From a bacterium (GTDB taxonomy: Bacteria; Blakebacterota; Blakebacteria; Blakebacterales; Blakebacteraceae), in assembly GCA_025774615.1 (NCBI GenBank), contig JALGVQ010000020.1, positions 1 through 19,862 on the forward strand: 19,862 nt of DNA, read 5' to 3'. This document shows positions 1 to 7,319 of this stretch, in pieces (position 1 is the stretch's first letter; the number at the start of each line of letters is the position of its first letter). The notes below the pieces were generated by a model. That model searched no databases, had not been told where the DNA came from, and was given only the letters and a program-made list of their open reading frames with translations. The translations under genes were made by a program, and so were the position numbers.

Positions 1-728
1 GCCAGGTGTATATCCAGACCGATCATGTCCACAAGCGCGAGCGGTCCCATGGGCAGCCCCGCACCGAGTTTCATTGCCGCATCGATCGATTCCGGAGACG
101 CGATACCATCGGCATACACCATAGCGGCCTCATTCAGCAGTCCCGACAGCACCCGGCTGACGATCCCCGCCGGTGCCTCCTTCTCGGTGGCGATCGGTAC
201 CTTTCCGAGGGCTTCGGCGAACTGCACCGTCGTGGTAATGGTTTCATCGGAGGTTTCGCTACCCCTGATGATCTCCACAAGTTTCATGATCACGGCCGGA
301 TTGAAGAAATGCATGCCGGTGACCTGGCCGGGACGGGATGTGGATGATGCGATCTCACTGACTGAAAGGGCTGTGGTATTCGTCGCCAGGATGGTCTCGG
401 GAGGGCAGATGGCATCGAGTGCGCCAAAGAGCTCTTTCTTCGTATCAAGATTCTCCACGATCGCTTCGACGACGAAATCTGAGTTCTCCGCCAGGCCGAG
501 ATCTGTCGACCAGGTGATCCTGGAGAGGACCGAGTCCATCTCGTCGCGGGTAATCTTCTCCTTCTCGACCCGCTTCGCCAGACCCGCTTCAATCTTGCCG
601 GCTGCCTGTGCGATCAGGTCATCGGTCATGTCCACTACTGTTACGTCGTAGCCATTCTGTGCGCAGAGCTGTCCGACTCCGGCACCCATGATCCCGGCGC
701 CTACAACCAACGGTTTCCTGATCTCCAT
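1..728 (-). CDS. hbd: 3-hydroxyacyl-CoA (3-hydroxybutyryl-CoA) dehydrogenase, C-terminus cut by window edge
   Basis: Cytoplasmic NAD-dependent dehydrogenase interconverting 3-hydroxybutyryl-CoA and acetoacetyl-CoA. Translating the minus strand from ATG at 728 gives 242 residues, still open at the left edge; the family is usually about 280-300 aa, so some 40-50 C-terminal residues are missing. The N-terminal Rossmann fold has the GAGIMGAG dinucleotide loop at residues 10-17. The catalytic-dyad region MHFFNPAVIMKLVEII gives His140 and Glu152, and VLSGLLNEA (Asn199) opens the C-terminal dimer domain. It is a short monofunctional form, not a FadB-type fusion. It follows the thiolase gene after 60 nt, and the two enzymes share acetoacetyl-CoA. 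The start is not certain: an in-frame GTG at 734 has AAGG at a better distance (5 nt) than ATG 728. The family call is firm; whether it works in beta-oxidation, butyrate or polyhydroxybutyrate metabolism is not. Confidence 0.9.
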   Translation of the reverse strand, partial: MEIRKPLVVGAGIMGAGVGQLCAQNGYDVTVVDMTDDLIAQAAGKIEAGLAKRVEKEKITRDEMDSVLSRITWSTDLGLAENSDFVVEAIVENLDTKKELFGALDAICPPETILATNTTALSVSEIASSTSRPGQVTGMHFFNPAVIMKLVEIIRGSETSDETITTTVQFAEALGKVPIATEKEAPAGIVSRVLSGLLNEAAMVYADGIASPESIDAAMKLGAGLPMGPLALVDMIGLDIHL

Positions 729-756
729 GGTCACTGATCCCTTGTGTGAATGTATG

Positions 757-791
757 GTGTCATGCCACGGTTATTGCGTGACAGGGCACTA
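757..791 (-). promoter_or_regulatory. Copy 1 of a shared intergenic motif (GTGTCATG ... CGTGACAGRGCACTA)
   Basis: In the thiolase-hbd gap the plus strand reads GTGTCATG (757-764), 12 nt, then CGTGACAGGGCACTA (777-791), the last three bases being the thiolase stop codon. The same two blocks, with one mismatch (G to A), sit at 5776-5801 upstream of the Asp-box gene. TGTCA and TGACA are inverted relative to each other, as in a dimeric repressor site. Function is inferred only. Confidence 0.3.
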
Positions 792-1973
792 GTTCAGTCG
801 CTCGACTATCATGGCGACACCCTGCCCGCCTCCAATGCAGAGGCTTACCAGTCCGAACTGTTCATCACGGTGCTTCAACGCATAGAGCAATGTTGTCAGT
901 ATCTTCACACCGGTTGCTCCCACCGGATGGCCGAGAGCGATCGCGCCGCCGTGGACGTTGACCTTCGAGCGATCCCATTTCAGTTCCCGTTCGATGGAGA
1001 GGATCTGAGCCGCGAAGGCCTCATTGAGCTCTATGAGGTCGATGTCATCCAGGGTCATCCCCGCCTTTTCAAGCGCCTTCCCGACAGCCGGTACGGGCCC
1101 GATTCCCATGATCGCGGGATCCACACCGGTGTGTGCGTAGGAAACGATCTTCGCCATAGGTGTTACATCGAGTTCTTCTGCCCTCCCGGCACTCATGACC
1201 ACCGCCGCTGATCCTGCGTCACAGAGAGCACATGCGTTACCGGCTGTTACCGTTCCATCCTTCTTGAACACCGTGGGGAGTTTGGCAAGTTTTTCGGCAT
1301 TTACCCCCTCCCGCGGGATCTCCTCGGTGTCGAAGACTTCAGTCTGGCCCCTCTTGACCGGCACATCGACCGGTAGTATTTCATCCTGGAAATAGCCATT
1401 CTGGACCGCTTTGACCGCCTTGCTCTGGCTGTCAGCGGCGTATTCGTCCTGCTCCTCCCGGCTGATGCCGTACTTGTCGACCAGCGTCTCCGCGGTCACT
1501 CCCATCAGGTGTCCGGCCAGAGGACAGAGGAAGCCGTCGCGGTGCATCACGTCTGCAAGCGCTGTGTCCCCCATCCGCGCTCCCCATCGCGCGTTCTCGG
1601 CGATGTAGGGTACCTGGGAAGTGTTCTCCGCTCCGCCGGCCACCAGAACATCCGCGTCTCCCGCCTTGATGATCTGCGCGGCGAGCGACACACCCCGGAG
1701 GGAGGAACCGCAGCGTTTGTTGATCGTGAAAGCAGGCACCTCGTGCGGAAGTCCCCCCTTCACCGTCGCCAGGCGTCCGATATTCGGCCCGACTCCGGTC
1801 TGCCAGCCGGTGCCGAACACCACCTCGTCCACCTGTGCCGGTTCTATCCCGCTGCGTCGAACCGCCTCCCTGATGACAAGTGCGCCGAGATCGACAGCGG
1901 ATACCTTTTTAAAGGAACCACCAAAACTCCCACCCGCGGTCCTGACGGCACTGGCAATGACGATGTCACTCAT
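789..1973 (-). CDS. atoB: Acetyl-CoA C-acetyltransferase (thiolase)
   Basis: Cytoplasmic thiolase that condenses two acetyl-CoA to acetoacetyl-CoA or, in reverse, cleaves 3-ketoacyl-CoA. At 394 aa it has the full usual length. The acyl-accepting cysteine is Cys88 in NKRCGSSLRG, the GHP histidine is His349 in the block NVHGGAIALGHPVGATG, and the second active-site cysteine is Cys379 in SLCIGGGQG, so all catalytic parts are present. ATG at 1973 has GGGAGG 6-7 nt upstream, which supports this start. It is followed by 3-hydroxyacyl-CoA dehydrogenase, a usual pairing in butyryl-CoA, PHB and fatty-acid pathways. Biosynthetic thiolases (AtoB/PhaA/ThlA) are the best fit on length and motif, but a degradative role with longer substrates cannot be excluded; the symbol is a best guess within the family. 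Confidence 0.92.
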   Translation of the reverse strand: MSDIVIASAVRTAGGSFGGSFKKVSAVDLGALVIREAVRRSGIEPAQVDEVVFGTGWQTGVGPNIGRLATVKGGLPHEVPAFTINKRCGSSLRGVSLAAQIIKAGDADVLVAGGAENTSQVPYIAENARWGARMGDTALADVMHRDGFLCPLAGHLMGVTAETLVDKYGISREEQDEYAADSQSKAVKAVQNGYFQDEILPVDVPVKRGQTEVFDTEEIPREGVNAEKLAKLPTVFKKDGTVTAGNACALCDAGSAAVVMSAGRAEELDVTPMAKIVSYAHTGVDPAIMGIGPVPAVGKALEKAGMTLDDIDLIELNEAFAAQILSIERELKWDRSKVNVHGGAIALGHPVGATGVKILTTLLYALKHRDEQFGLVSLCIGGGQGVAMIVERLN

Positions 1974-2021
1974 GGAGGTCCTCCCGGGCTCGTTGTAGGA
2001 ACGGAGTCGTGTCTCCCCTAG

Positions 2022-2050
2022 TGTATAGCAGGAACTGATGGGGAATTAAA
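2022..2050 (-). promoter_or_regulatory. Possible promoter for thiolase-hbd
   Basis: On the minus strand TTTAAT (2050-2045) lies 17 nt upstream of TATACA (2027-2022), and TATACA is preceded by TGC, giving an extended -10. The -35 is weak (3 of 6 matches) and overlaps the stop codon of the protease gene. It would leave a leader of about 40 nt before the thiolase ATG. The promoter consensus of this phylum is unknown, so this is tentative. Confidence 0.28.
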
Positions 2051-3089
2051 CCAGCTGATTACCCTCTGGATTACCCGTCACGGGGCGATATCGCTTCTCT
2101 CTGACCAGGAAGATCGCGCTGATGATCATCATGACAATCCCCCACACAGCAAGAAGATTCTGAGCGGTCATCAGGGTCACGACCACACCTGCCATGATCA
2201 CCGCGCCACACACCACAGGGACGAGTGATGTCGATCGCCGGAACTCATCGAGCAGGTGCTTGCCGGTTCTGGCAATCTCCCGCCTGAAGATGACGATGGT
2301 CAGAATGGAAAGGACAGGCACCAGGTAATCCACAGCGCCTTTCCAGGGAACGTTCCCGATCGCATGAGCGATGATGACCGGGACAAGAGAACCTGTTCGA
2401 TGGAACACATACCCGCCGACGATCGATCCGAAAATGATACTCAGGAGGATCCCGATGGATAGCAGTTCCAGTTTGTAGTACTGCGTATGGCCGAATGCGA
2501 ACACAATCGCTGTGATCAGAATGGCACTGCCCGCTCCCAGGTCCTCGGTCAGCCGCATCTGGAAATAACCCCGGGTGAAGAGCTCCTCGAAGATCGGGAC
2601 CAGTCCGAAACTGGAGACGAACATGAATACCCAGAATCCGAGATTCCACTCATACGAGAAGATGGTCCAGTGATCGGCGCCTTCACCGAGAGAGACATGG
2701 TTCTGAAGAAGCATCAGCAGTGCCGGTAGCAATCCGATCACCGCAAAAAGCAGGACACCTTTACCAATCTGTCGTGAGGCCGGGGTCCCGGCAAGCGTGA
2801 CACCATACCGGGCCAGTGGGCGTTTTCGGTGCCACCATCCGACCGCGAAGGCAAGACCGAACATGACCCCATAACGAAGAAACAGTTCAAGTGCGGTTGT
2901 ACCCGCCATACCGAAGAAGTCGGGAGCGCTTCCCTCAGGAATATCCGCTATCAGCTCTTTCGAGGAAGAGAGACCGACGGCCCGTATCAGCAGTATCGAA
3001 ATGACCCGGCCGCCCAGGAATACAGCAAATACCTCGCTCAACGCGGTGATTCCTGACCACCATCCGGGAAGCGGATTCCGCTCCTTCAT
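2046..3089 (-). CDS. CPBP-family intramembrane metalloprotease (CAAX protease-like)
   Basis: A polytopic membrane protein of 347 aa. It carries the three family motifs: EExxxR at 168-173 (EELFTR), FxxxH at 197-201 (FAFGH) and HxxxN at 242-246 (HAIGN). These form the intramembrane metal site of CPBP/Rce1-like glutamyl proteases. Hydrophobic segments lie around 17-37, 65-85, 110-130, 150-166, 187-200, 207-228, 233-250, 254-268, 288-308 and 311-328, so roughly eight or more membrane passes. ATG at 3089 is preceded by AGGAG overlapping the upstream stop codon. It lies only 13 nt after the Asp-box gene and is probably co-transcribed with it. In bacteria the family is linked to bacteriocin immunity, protein maturation and envelope functions, but most members have no known substrate and none can be named here. 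It might process an exported protein such as its neighbour; that is a guess. Confidence 0.88.
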   Translation of the reverse strand: MKERNPLPGWWSGITALSEVFAVFLGGRVISILLIRAVGLSSSKELIADIPEGSAPDFFGMAGTTALELFLRYGVMFGLAFAVGWWHRKRPLARYGVTLAGTPASRQIGKGVLLFAVIGLLPALLMLLQNHVSLGEGADHWTIFSYEWNLGFWVFMFVSSFGLVPIFEELFTRGYFQMRLTEDLGAGSAILITAIVFAFGHTQYYKLELLSIGILLSIIFGSIVGGYVFHRTGSLVPVIIAHAIGNVPWKGAVDYLVPVLSILTIVIFRREIARTGKHLLDEFRRSTSLVPVVCGAVIMAGVVVTLMTAQNLLAVWGIVMMIISAIFLVREKRYRPVTGNPEGNQLV

Positions 3090-3102
3090 ATTGTCCCGAC
3101 TC

Positions 3103-5748
3103 CTATTTAATGATCATCAGTCGTCGGGAGTGTACTTCTCCGCTCACTTCGAGTCGATAGATATAGATGCCCGATGGAAGCCCCTGGGAACTCAGGCTCA
3201 CATGGTTGGAGCCTGGGGGCTGGATCCCCTCCACCAGAACTTTCACCAGTTGTCCCCGGGTGTTGTAGAGGTAGAGACGCACATAGTCCGACCGGGTGAG
3301 TTCGTAGGTTATCAGCGATCTGCCATTGAAGGGATTCGGGTAGTTCTGCCTCAGCACCACCTCATCGGCCGGTTCAGGCAGGGTGATGTCGGAAACGACC
3401 AGGGGTCGTTCCCATACGCCAAGACCGTGTGTTACTGCCCTGATGGTCCGATCACGGTATGAGATGCTCAGATCCATGATCAGGGCTCCGGTGGGCATGC
3501 CATTAGTGAAGGGATACCAGTTCAGGCCGTCATCGGGTGAGAACCAGACCCCGAAATCGTTACCGAAATAGAGGTGCTCCCGGGTGCGCTGGTTGATGGC
3601 CAGCGCGGAACTGGGGATATCAGGAAGGCCGGAACTGATGTCATCCCAGCTCTCTCCTCCATCTGAAGTCCGGAAGAGGTGCGGAGTCCCAAATCCAGAA
3701 AGGACCACATATGCATGATCGAAGCCGGAGAGGCCGGCAACGATATCTACCGGATAGCGGTCGGGAAGATCTGCGGTCACGTTCTCCCATGTGCGGGCAC
3801 CATCTTCTGTTCGGTGTACGCCAGCCCGCGCGACAGCGGGTGCTGTCGCGGCCCACACCACATCGGGATCTCCTCCGTAAACAGAGAGAGAGAGTACCGG
3901 GTTCTGGTCCAGTTCATCTGCCCCGCCCGGGACGAACCACACTTCGACATGGTTATCACTGCGCCAGACGTTCGTTCTACCCGCATAAAGAATGGAGTAA
4001 TTCGAGGGCGCGATCACGAAAGGCGCTATGAATACAACATCACCATCGCCATCCATCGCACTGTTTATCCGGCTCCAGTTCCCTCCTCGATTGATTGAGC
4101 GGTAGATGCGTCCGTACTGAGTCGAAGCGAGCAGAATATCAGGATGTTCAGGAAAGAGGCCGGTGAACCCCCCGTCCCCTCCCAGCGTTCTCTGCCAGGC
4201 GTCCTGGCCGAGGTAGACCACGGTGGAATTGTCCTGGAGACCACCGATCGCAAAATCTTCATCGGTGTCGGATGAAGTGAATCCATTATAGAACTGGGTT
4301 GTCTGGTAGCTGCCATTGCGCGAAGTGAAGGTCTGTCCAAAATCAGTGCTCCGATAGATACCGCCATCGGTACCGAAGAAGATCGTGTTCGGCTGCGCGG
4401 GATGACGGACGAAGCAGTGATTATCGGCATGCGAATAATTCCCGTCCCCCTCCTGTGCTCCAACCGGCGTTCCCCCGTAATACCAGTTGGTATGCGATTC
4501 CCGGGAGAAGGTCCGGCCGCCATCTGTGGATAGCCAGGAATAGACCCCGGCGACCACAACTCTGCTTGAATCCTGTGGGTGCACACAGACGAAGTGGGAG
4601 AACCAGCCCTGGTAACGTGCGATCTCGTTATAGCCGGAGAATCCGGAGGTGAGTTCTTCCCAGGTATCACCCGAATCAAGACTCCGGTATAACCCTACCC
4701 CTGCCGGATCCTGATCACTCAGGGAATTTGCCACATCGGCGTAGATGACATTAGGGGCTGCCTGGTAGATATCGAGGAGGGTCTTCCCTGTCCAGTGATC
4801 AGGCAGGGCATGCCCAAGCTCTATCCACGTATCACCGCCATCCATCGAGCGCCAGATACCCGCATCGGACGGCACTCCCAGATTGCCGCAGGAAGCGAAG
4901 AGGGTATCGCTGTCGATGTGGTTGATGGCGATGTCCACGACCATGTCAACATCGAGAACAAGGTCCCAGGTATCACCCCTGTCACTACTGCGATAAAGCC
5001 CCTCACTCGTTCCGGCGAACAGCCGATTTGTATCGTTCGGATCTATCTTCAGCGAGAGGACCCCTCTCTGCTGCTCGTACGACCAGTCGAGACATTTCTC
5101 CCAGGTTCTCCCGCCATCTGAAGTCCGGAGTATCCCGATACCGTAACTGCCCCGAGTGGTGCGGATGTAGAGCCCGCCGGTCGAGCTGTTCTTGCCGTAG
5201 ACTTCACCGGTGCCGATGTAGACGCGAGCGGTGTCGGCCGGGTCGATCGCGATAGCGTTCACGCCAAGAACCGGGAACCCCGTTTCCAGATAATGCCACG
5301 CATCGACGCCATTTCCGCTATTGTCGGATCGCCAGATCCCACCGCTGGCCGCACCAGCAAACAGGATCCTGGGGTCGAGTGGATTGATCGCGAGGGAGAT
5401 CGTCCTGCCCCCGACATTCTTCGGACCGATCTGACGCCACGGATCAGGTTCGGTGTAGTCTTTCGCCCTGTCCCGGCCGAGTCGAGTCAGCCGTATCCGC
5501 GGTTCGACCTCATCGAAGGCCTCCTGATATTTCGATTGCGGGATATCATCATGGGGATAGGCGCGTTGATCATGCAGAAAGTGCATGGCGGCCATGGCAT
5601 CACTGAACGTCGCGATGTCCACAGGCTCATCACGTTCATCCGGCAGGGATAAGAGAAGTATTGTCGAACCGATCAATGTGAAGATGAAGAGAAGAGAAAG
5701 CAGTAGCGGGTGACGGCCACGCCTGATTACCCGTCCGCGATCATTCAT
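3103..5748 (-). CDS. Exported Asp-box (sortilin/Vps10-like) beta-propeller protein with C-terminal T9SS/FlgD-like sorting domain
   Basis: A large 881-aa protein. Residues 1-13 are basic (RGRVIRRGRH), followed by a hydrophobic stretch at about 14-36 that acts as signal peptide or membrane anchor; no clear AxA cleavage site or lipobox Cys is visible. Residues about 105-780 contain some eleven Asp-box hairpins of S/T-x-D-x-G-x-T/S-W type (SDGGRTW, SSDRGDTW, SMDGGDTW, SLDSGDTW, SDGGESW and others), as in BNR/sialidase and sortilin-type propellers. Residues 799-881 form a domain starting NYPNPFN and ending SGIYIYRLEV ... RRLMIIK, the type A sorting/FlgD-Ig-like tail common in FCB bacteria. The start at 5748 has GAGGA 7 nt upstream. 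No glycosidase active site was recognised, so binding or adhesion is as likely as catalysis. The CPBP protease gene follows after 13 nt. Secretion by a type IX system is inferred from the tail; no machinery gene is in the window. Confidence 0.85.
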   Translation of the reverse strand: MNDRGRVIRRGRHPLLLSLLFIFTLIGSTILLLSLPDERDEPVDIATFSDAMAAMHFLHDQRAYPHDDIPQSKYQEAFDEVEPRIRLTRLGRDRAKDYTEPDPWRQIGPKNVGGRTISLAINPLDPRILFAGAASGGIWRSDNSGNGVDAWHYLETGFPVLGVNAIAIDPADTARVYIGTGEVYGKNSSTGGLYIRTTRGSYGIGILRTSDGGRTWEKCLDWSYEQQRGVLSLKIDPNDTNRLFAGTSEGLYRSSDRGDTWDLVLDVDMVVDIAINHIDSDTLFASCGNLGVPSDAGIWRSMDGGDTWIELGHALPDHWTGKTLLDIYQAAPNVIYADVANSLSDQDPAGVGLYRSLDSGDTWEELTSGFSGYNEIARYQGWFSHFVCVHPQDSSRVVVAGVYSWLSTDGGRTFSRESHTNWYYGGTPVGAQEGDGNYSHADNHCFVRHPAQPNTIFFGTDGGIYRSTDFGQTFTSRNGSYQTTQFYNGFTSSDTDEDFAIGGLQDNSTVVYLGQDAWQRTLGGDGGFTGLFPEHPDILLASTQYGRIYRSINRGGNWSRINSAMDGDGDVVFIAPFVIAPSNYSILYAGRTNVWRSDNHVEVWFVPGGADELDQNPVLSLSVYGGDPDVVWAATAPAVARAGVHRTEDGARTWENVTADLPDRYPVDIVAGLSGFDHAYVVLSGFGTPHLFRTSDGGESWDDISSGLPDIPSSALAINQRTREHLYFGNDFGVWFSPDDGLNWYPFTNGMPTGALIMDLSISYRDRTIRAVTHGLGVWERPLVVSDITLPEPADEVVLRQNYPNPFNGRSLITYELTRSDYVRLYLYNTRGQLVKVLVEGIQPPGSNHVSLSSQGLPSGIYIYRLEVSGEVHSRRLMIIK

Positions 5749-5775
5749 CTGTGTATCCTCAAACTGCAGAGTCCA

Positions 5776-5801
5776 GTGTCATGTCACGTGACAGAGCACT
5801 A
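5776..5801 (-). promoter_or_regulatory. Copy 2 of the shared motif, containing a perfect 12-bp palindrome
   Basis: The 87-nt gap between the aminopeptidase stop and the Asp-box start holds GTGTCATG (5776-5783) and CGTGACAGAGCACTA (5787-5801) on the plus strand. TGTCACGTGACA (5782-5793) is a perfect palindrome. It resembles an operator for a dimeric regulator and matches the element in the thiolase-hbd gap. No clear -35/-10 pair was found in this gap. Confidence 0.35.
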
Positions 5802-5835
5802 AAGGCATCCCTATACAGAAGAAGACGTATGGAGA

Positions 5836-7296
5836 CTACTGAAAGTTACCCGGCGGAATGAAATTCCGGTATTTATCGACGATCTCGCCTTCCCTCAATT
5901 CGTTGAAGAGGTTCGGCAGGGCCATCATTGCCTCGACTTCTTCGACCGTGCGGGGGGTTCCGTGACTCAGACGAACCAGTCCCCTGTCGGTGAAGGCATA
6001 CGAATCTTCGATACGTATGCCGATATTCGCGTACCGTGCCACCACAGGCGCCAGTCTCTGCCGGAACTCCTCGGCCTCATCTCCCGATCCCAGCATATCG
6101 AGCACTCCGGGACGCACATAGATTCCCGGCTCGATCGTGAAGCATGCACCCTCCACGATCATGTTTCTCTCGGGCATGGAGTCGTGGACAACCAGCCCGA
6201 TACCATGACCGAGCCCGTGATAATAGAAAAGACCGAGCTGGTTACGGGCCCGTCCGCTCCCACTGCCCGGCACGGTTGCGTCGGGGGAATCGATGAGCCC
6301 TATCCGGGCAAGGCCCTCGGCAAGCACTTTGTTAGCCGCTGCTGAGAGCTCGCTGTATGGGGTACCTTCCACCTCTGCCAGTTTGGCGGCGGTCAGGTGG
6401 GCAGCCAGCACGATCTCATAGATGTCCCTCTGCTCACGCGTGAATGTGCCCGAGACAGGAATGGTGCGGGTGACATCGGAGGTATAGCCGAAATACTCCG
6501 CCCCGATATCCATGACGATCACATCCCCCTCCTCCATGAATCGGTTGTTATCGCTCCAGTGGAGGACGAGGCTGTTCGGCCCCGAACCGATGATCGAATC
6601 GAATCCGGGACGTGCCGCGCCGTTGCGCAGGAAGGTGTACTCGATAACCGCCTGCAGTTCGAACTCGTTCATACCGGTTTCCGCGGTTCGCATCGCGGCA
6701 ATGTGAGCGTTGCGGGTGATGTCACTCGCGATCTGGATCAGTTCGATCTCCGCGGGAGATTTCGTGCCCCGCATCGTCCGGAGTGCACCGGATGGCCTGA
6801 TGAACTGGAGTCCCTCTGAGCCGCCACCTGATGGCGCCACTCTCGAGGGCCGGTTCATCTGTTCGACCAGACCGGCCACGACCTCATCCTGAGCAGGTGA
6901 CAGAGGGGTTATGAGGCGTGTCGGACGTGAGCCCATGGCCTCCCTTACGACCTGATCGAAATCTGCAAGAGGTCGAACATTGACCGCTGTCCCGGGCGTT
7001 TCCGGGAGGAAAATGGTTGTGCTGAGGTCCTCACCCTGCCGGACCATAAGCAGTCGCGCGGATGGCTCGGTCACACCGGTCAGGTAATTGAAATCGGGGT
7101 CCTGCCGCCCGTTCGGAGCTACCTCGGCCCTGAAGTAGTAGAGACCATCACCCAGCGTCCGGGACAGAGTGGCCCGTCTGGCAGCGTATTCTGCGGGCTG
7201 GATCTGGGCTGATAGTGGACCCGTTGACAGAAGGAGAAGGAATGCGACAGCAGGCAGCGCCCTTCGTCCTCCTGTTACCATTTTATCGAACAGCAT
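5836..7296 (-). CDS. Secreted M24-family Xaa-Pro aminopeptidase (aminopeptidase P type)
   Basis: A 486-aa dinuclear metallopeptidase that removes N-terminal residues preceding proline. The start is taken as ATG 7296: GGAGGAG lies 9 nt upstream, and it opens a good signal peptide (basic K5/R11/R12, hydrophobic core 13-25, likely cleavage after LSA at residue 30), so the enzyme should be periplasmic or outer-membrane associated. A GTG at 7323 would add nine residues but overlaps the upstream stop codon. Residues about 31-160 are the N-terminal creatinase/AMP-N domain. The catalytic pita-bread domain has all five expected metal ligands: Asp263, Asp274, His364 (GLGHGIG), Glu389 (FTIEPGIYV) and Glu430 (IRIEDSY). 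It sits 23 nt after the acyl-CoA ligase gene, probably in the same transcript, with no obvious functional tie. Peptide scavenging outside the cytoplasm is the likely role. Confidence 0.92.
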   Translation of the reverse strand: MLFDKMVTGGRRALPAVAFLLLLSTGPLSAQIQPAEYAARRATLSRTLGDGLYYFRAEVAPNGRQDPDFNYLTGVTEPSARLLMVRQGEDLSTTIFLPETPGTAVNVRPLADFDQVVREAMGSRPTRLITPLSPAQDEVVAGLVEQMNRPSRVAPSGGGSEGLQFIRPSGALRTMRGTKSPAEIELIQIASDITRNAHIAAMRTAETGMNEFELQAVIEYTFLRNGAARPGFDSIIGSGPNSLVLHWSDNNRFMEEGDVIVMDIGAEYFGYTSDVTRTIPVSGTFTREQRDIYEIVLAAHLTAAKLAEVEGTPYSELSAAANKVLAEGLARIGLIDSPDATVPGSGSGRARNQLGLFYYHGLGHGIGLVVHDSMPERNMIVEGACFTIEPGIYVRPGVLDMLGSGDEAEEFRQRLAPVVARYANIGIRIEDSYAFTDRGLVRLSHGTPRTVEEVEAMMALPNLFNELREGEIVDKYRNFIPPGNFQ

Positions 7297-7305
7297 ATCC
7301 CCGCT

Positions 7306-7312
7306 CTCCTCC
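7306..7312 (-). promoter_or_regulatory. Ribosome binding site that decides the aminopeptidase start
   Basis: The minus strand reads GGAGGAG, ending 9 nt before ATG 7296. The alternative GTG at 7323 has its purine-rich stretch (AAGGAG) directly abutting the start codon, too close to work. This favours the shorter protein that begins straight at the signal peptide. Confidence 0.7.
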
Positions 7313-7319
7313 GCTGAGA

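Noticed and set aside
1975-1985. GGAGG/CCTCC inverted repeat around the thiolase ribosome site as a sequestering hairpin
   Set aside because: The arms are separated by one base only, too short for a stable hairpin loop.
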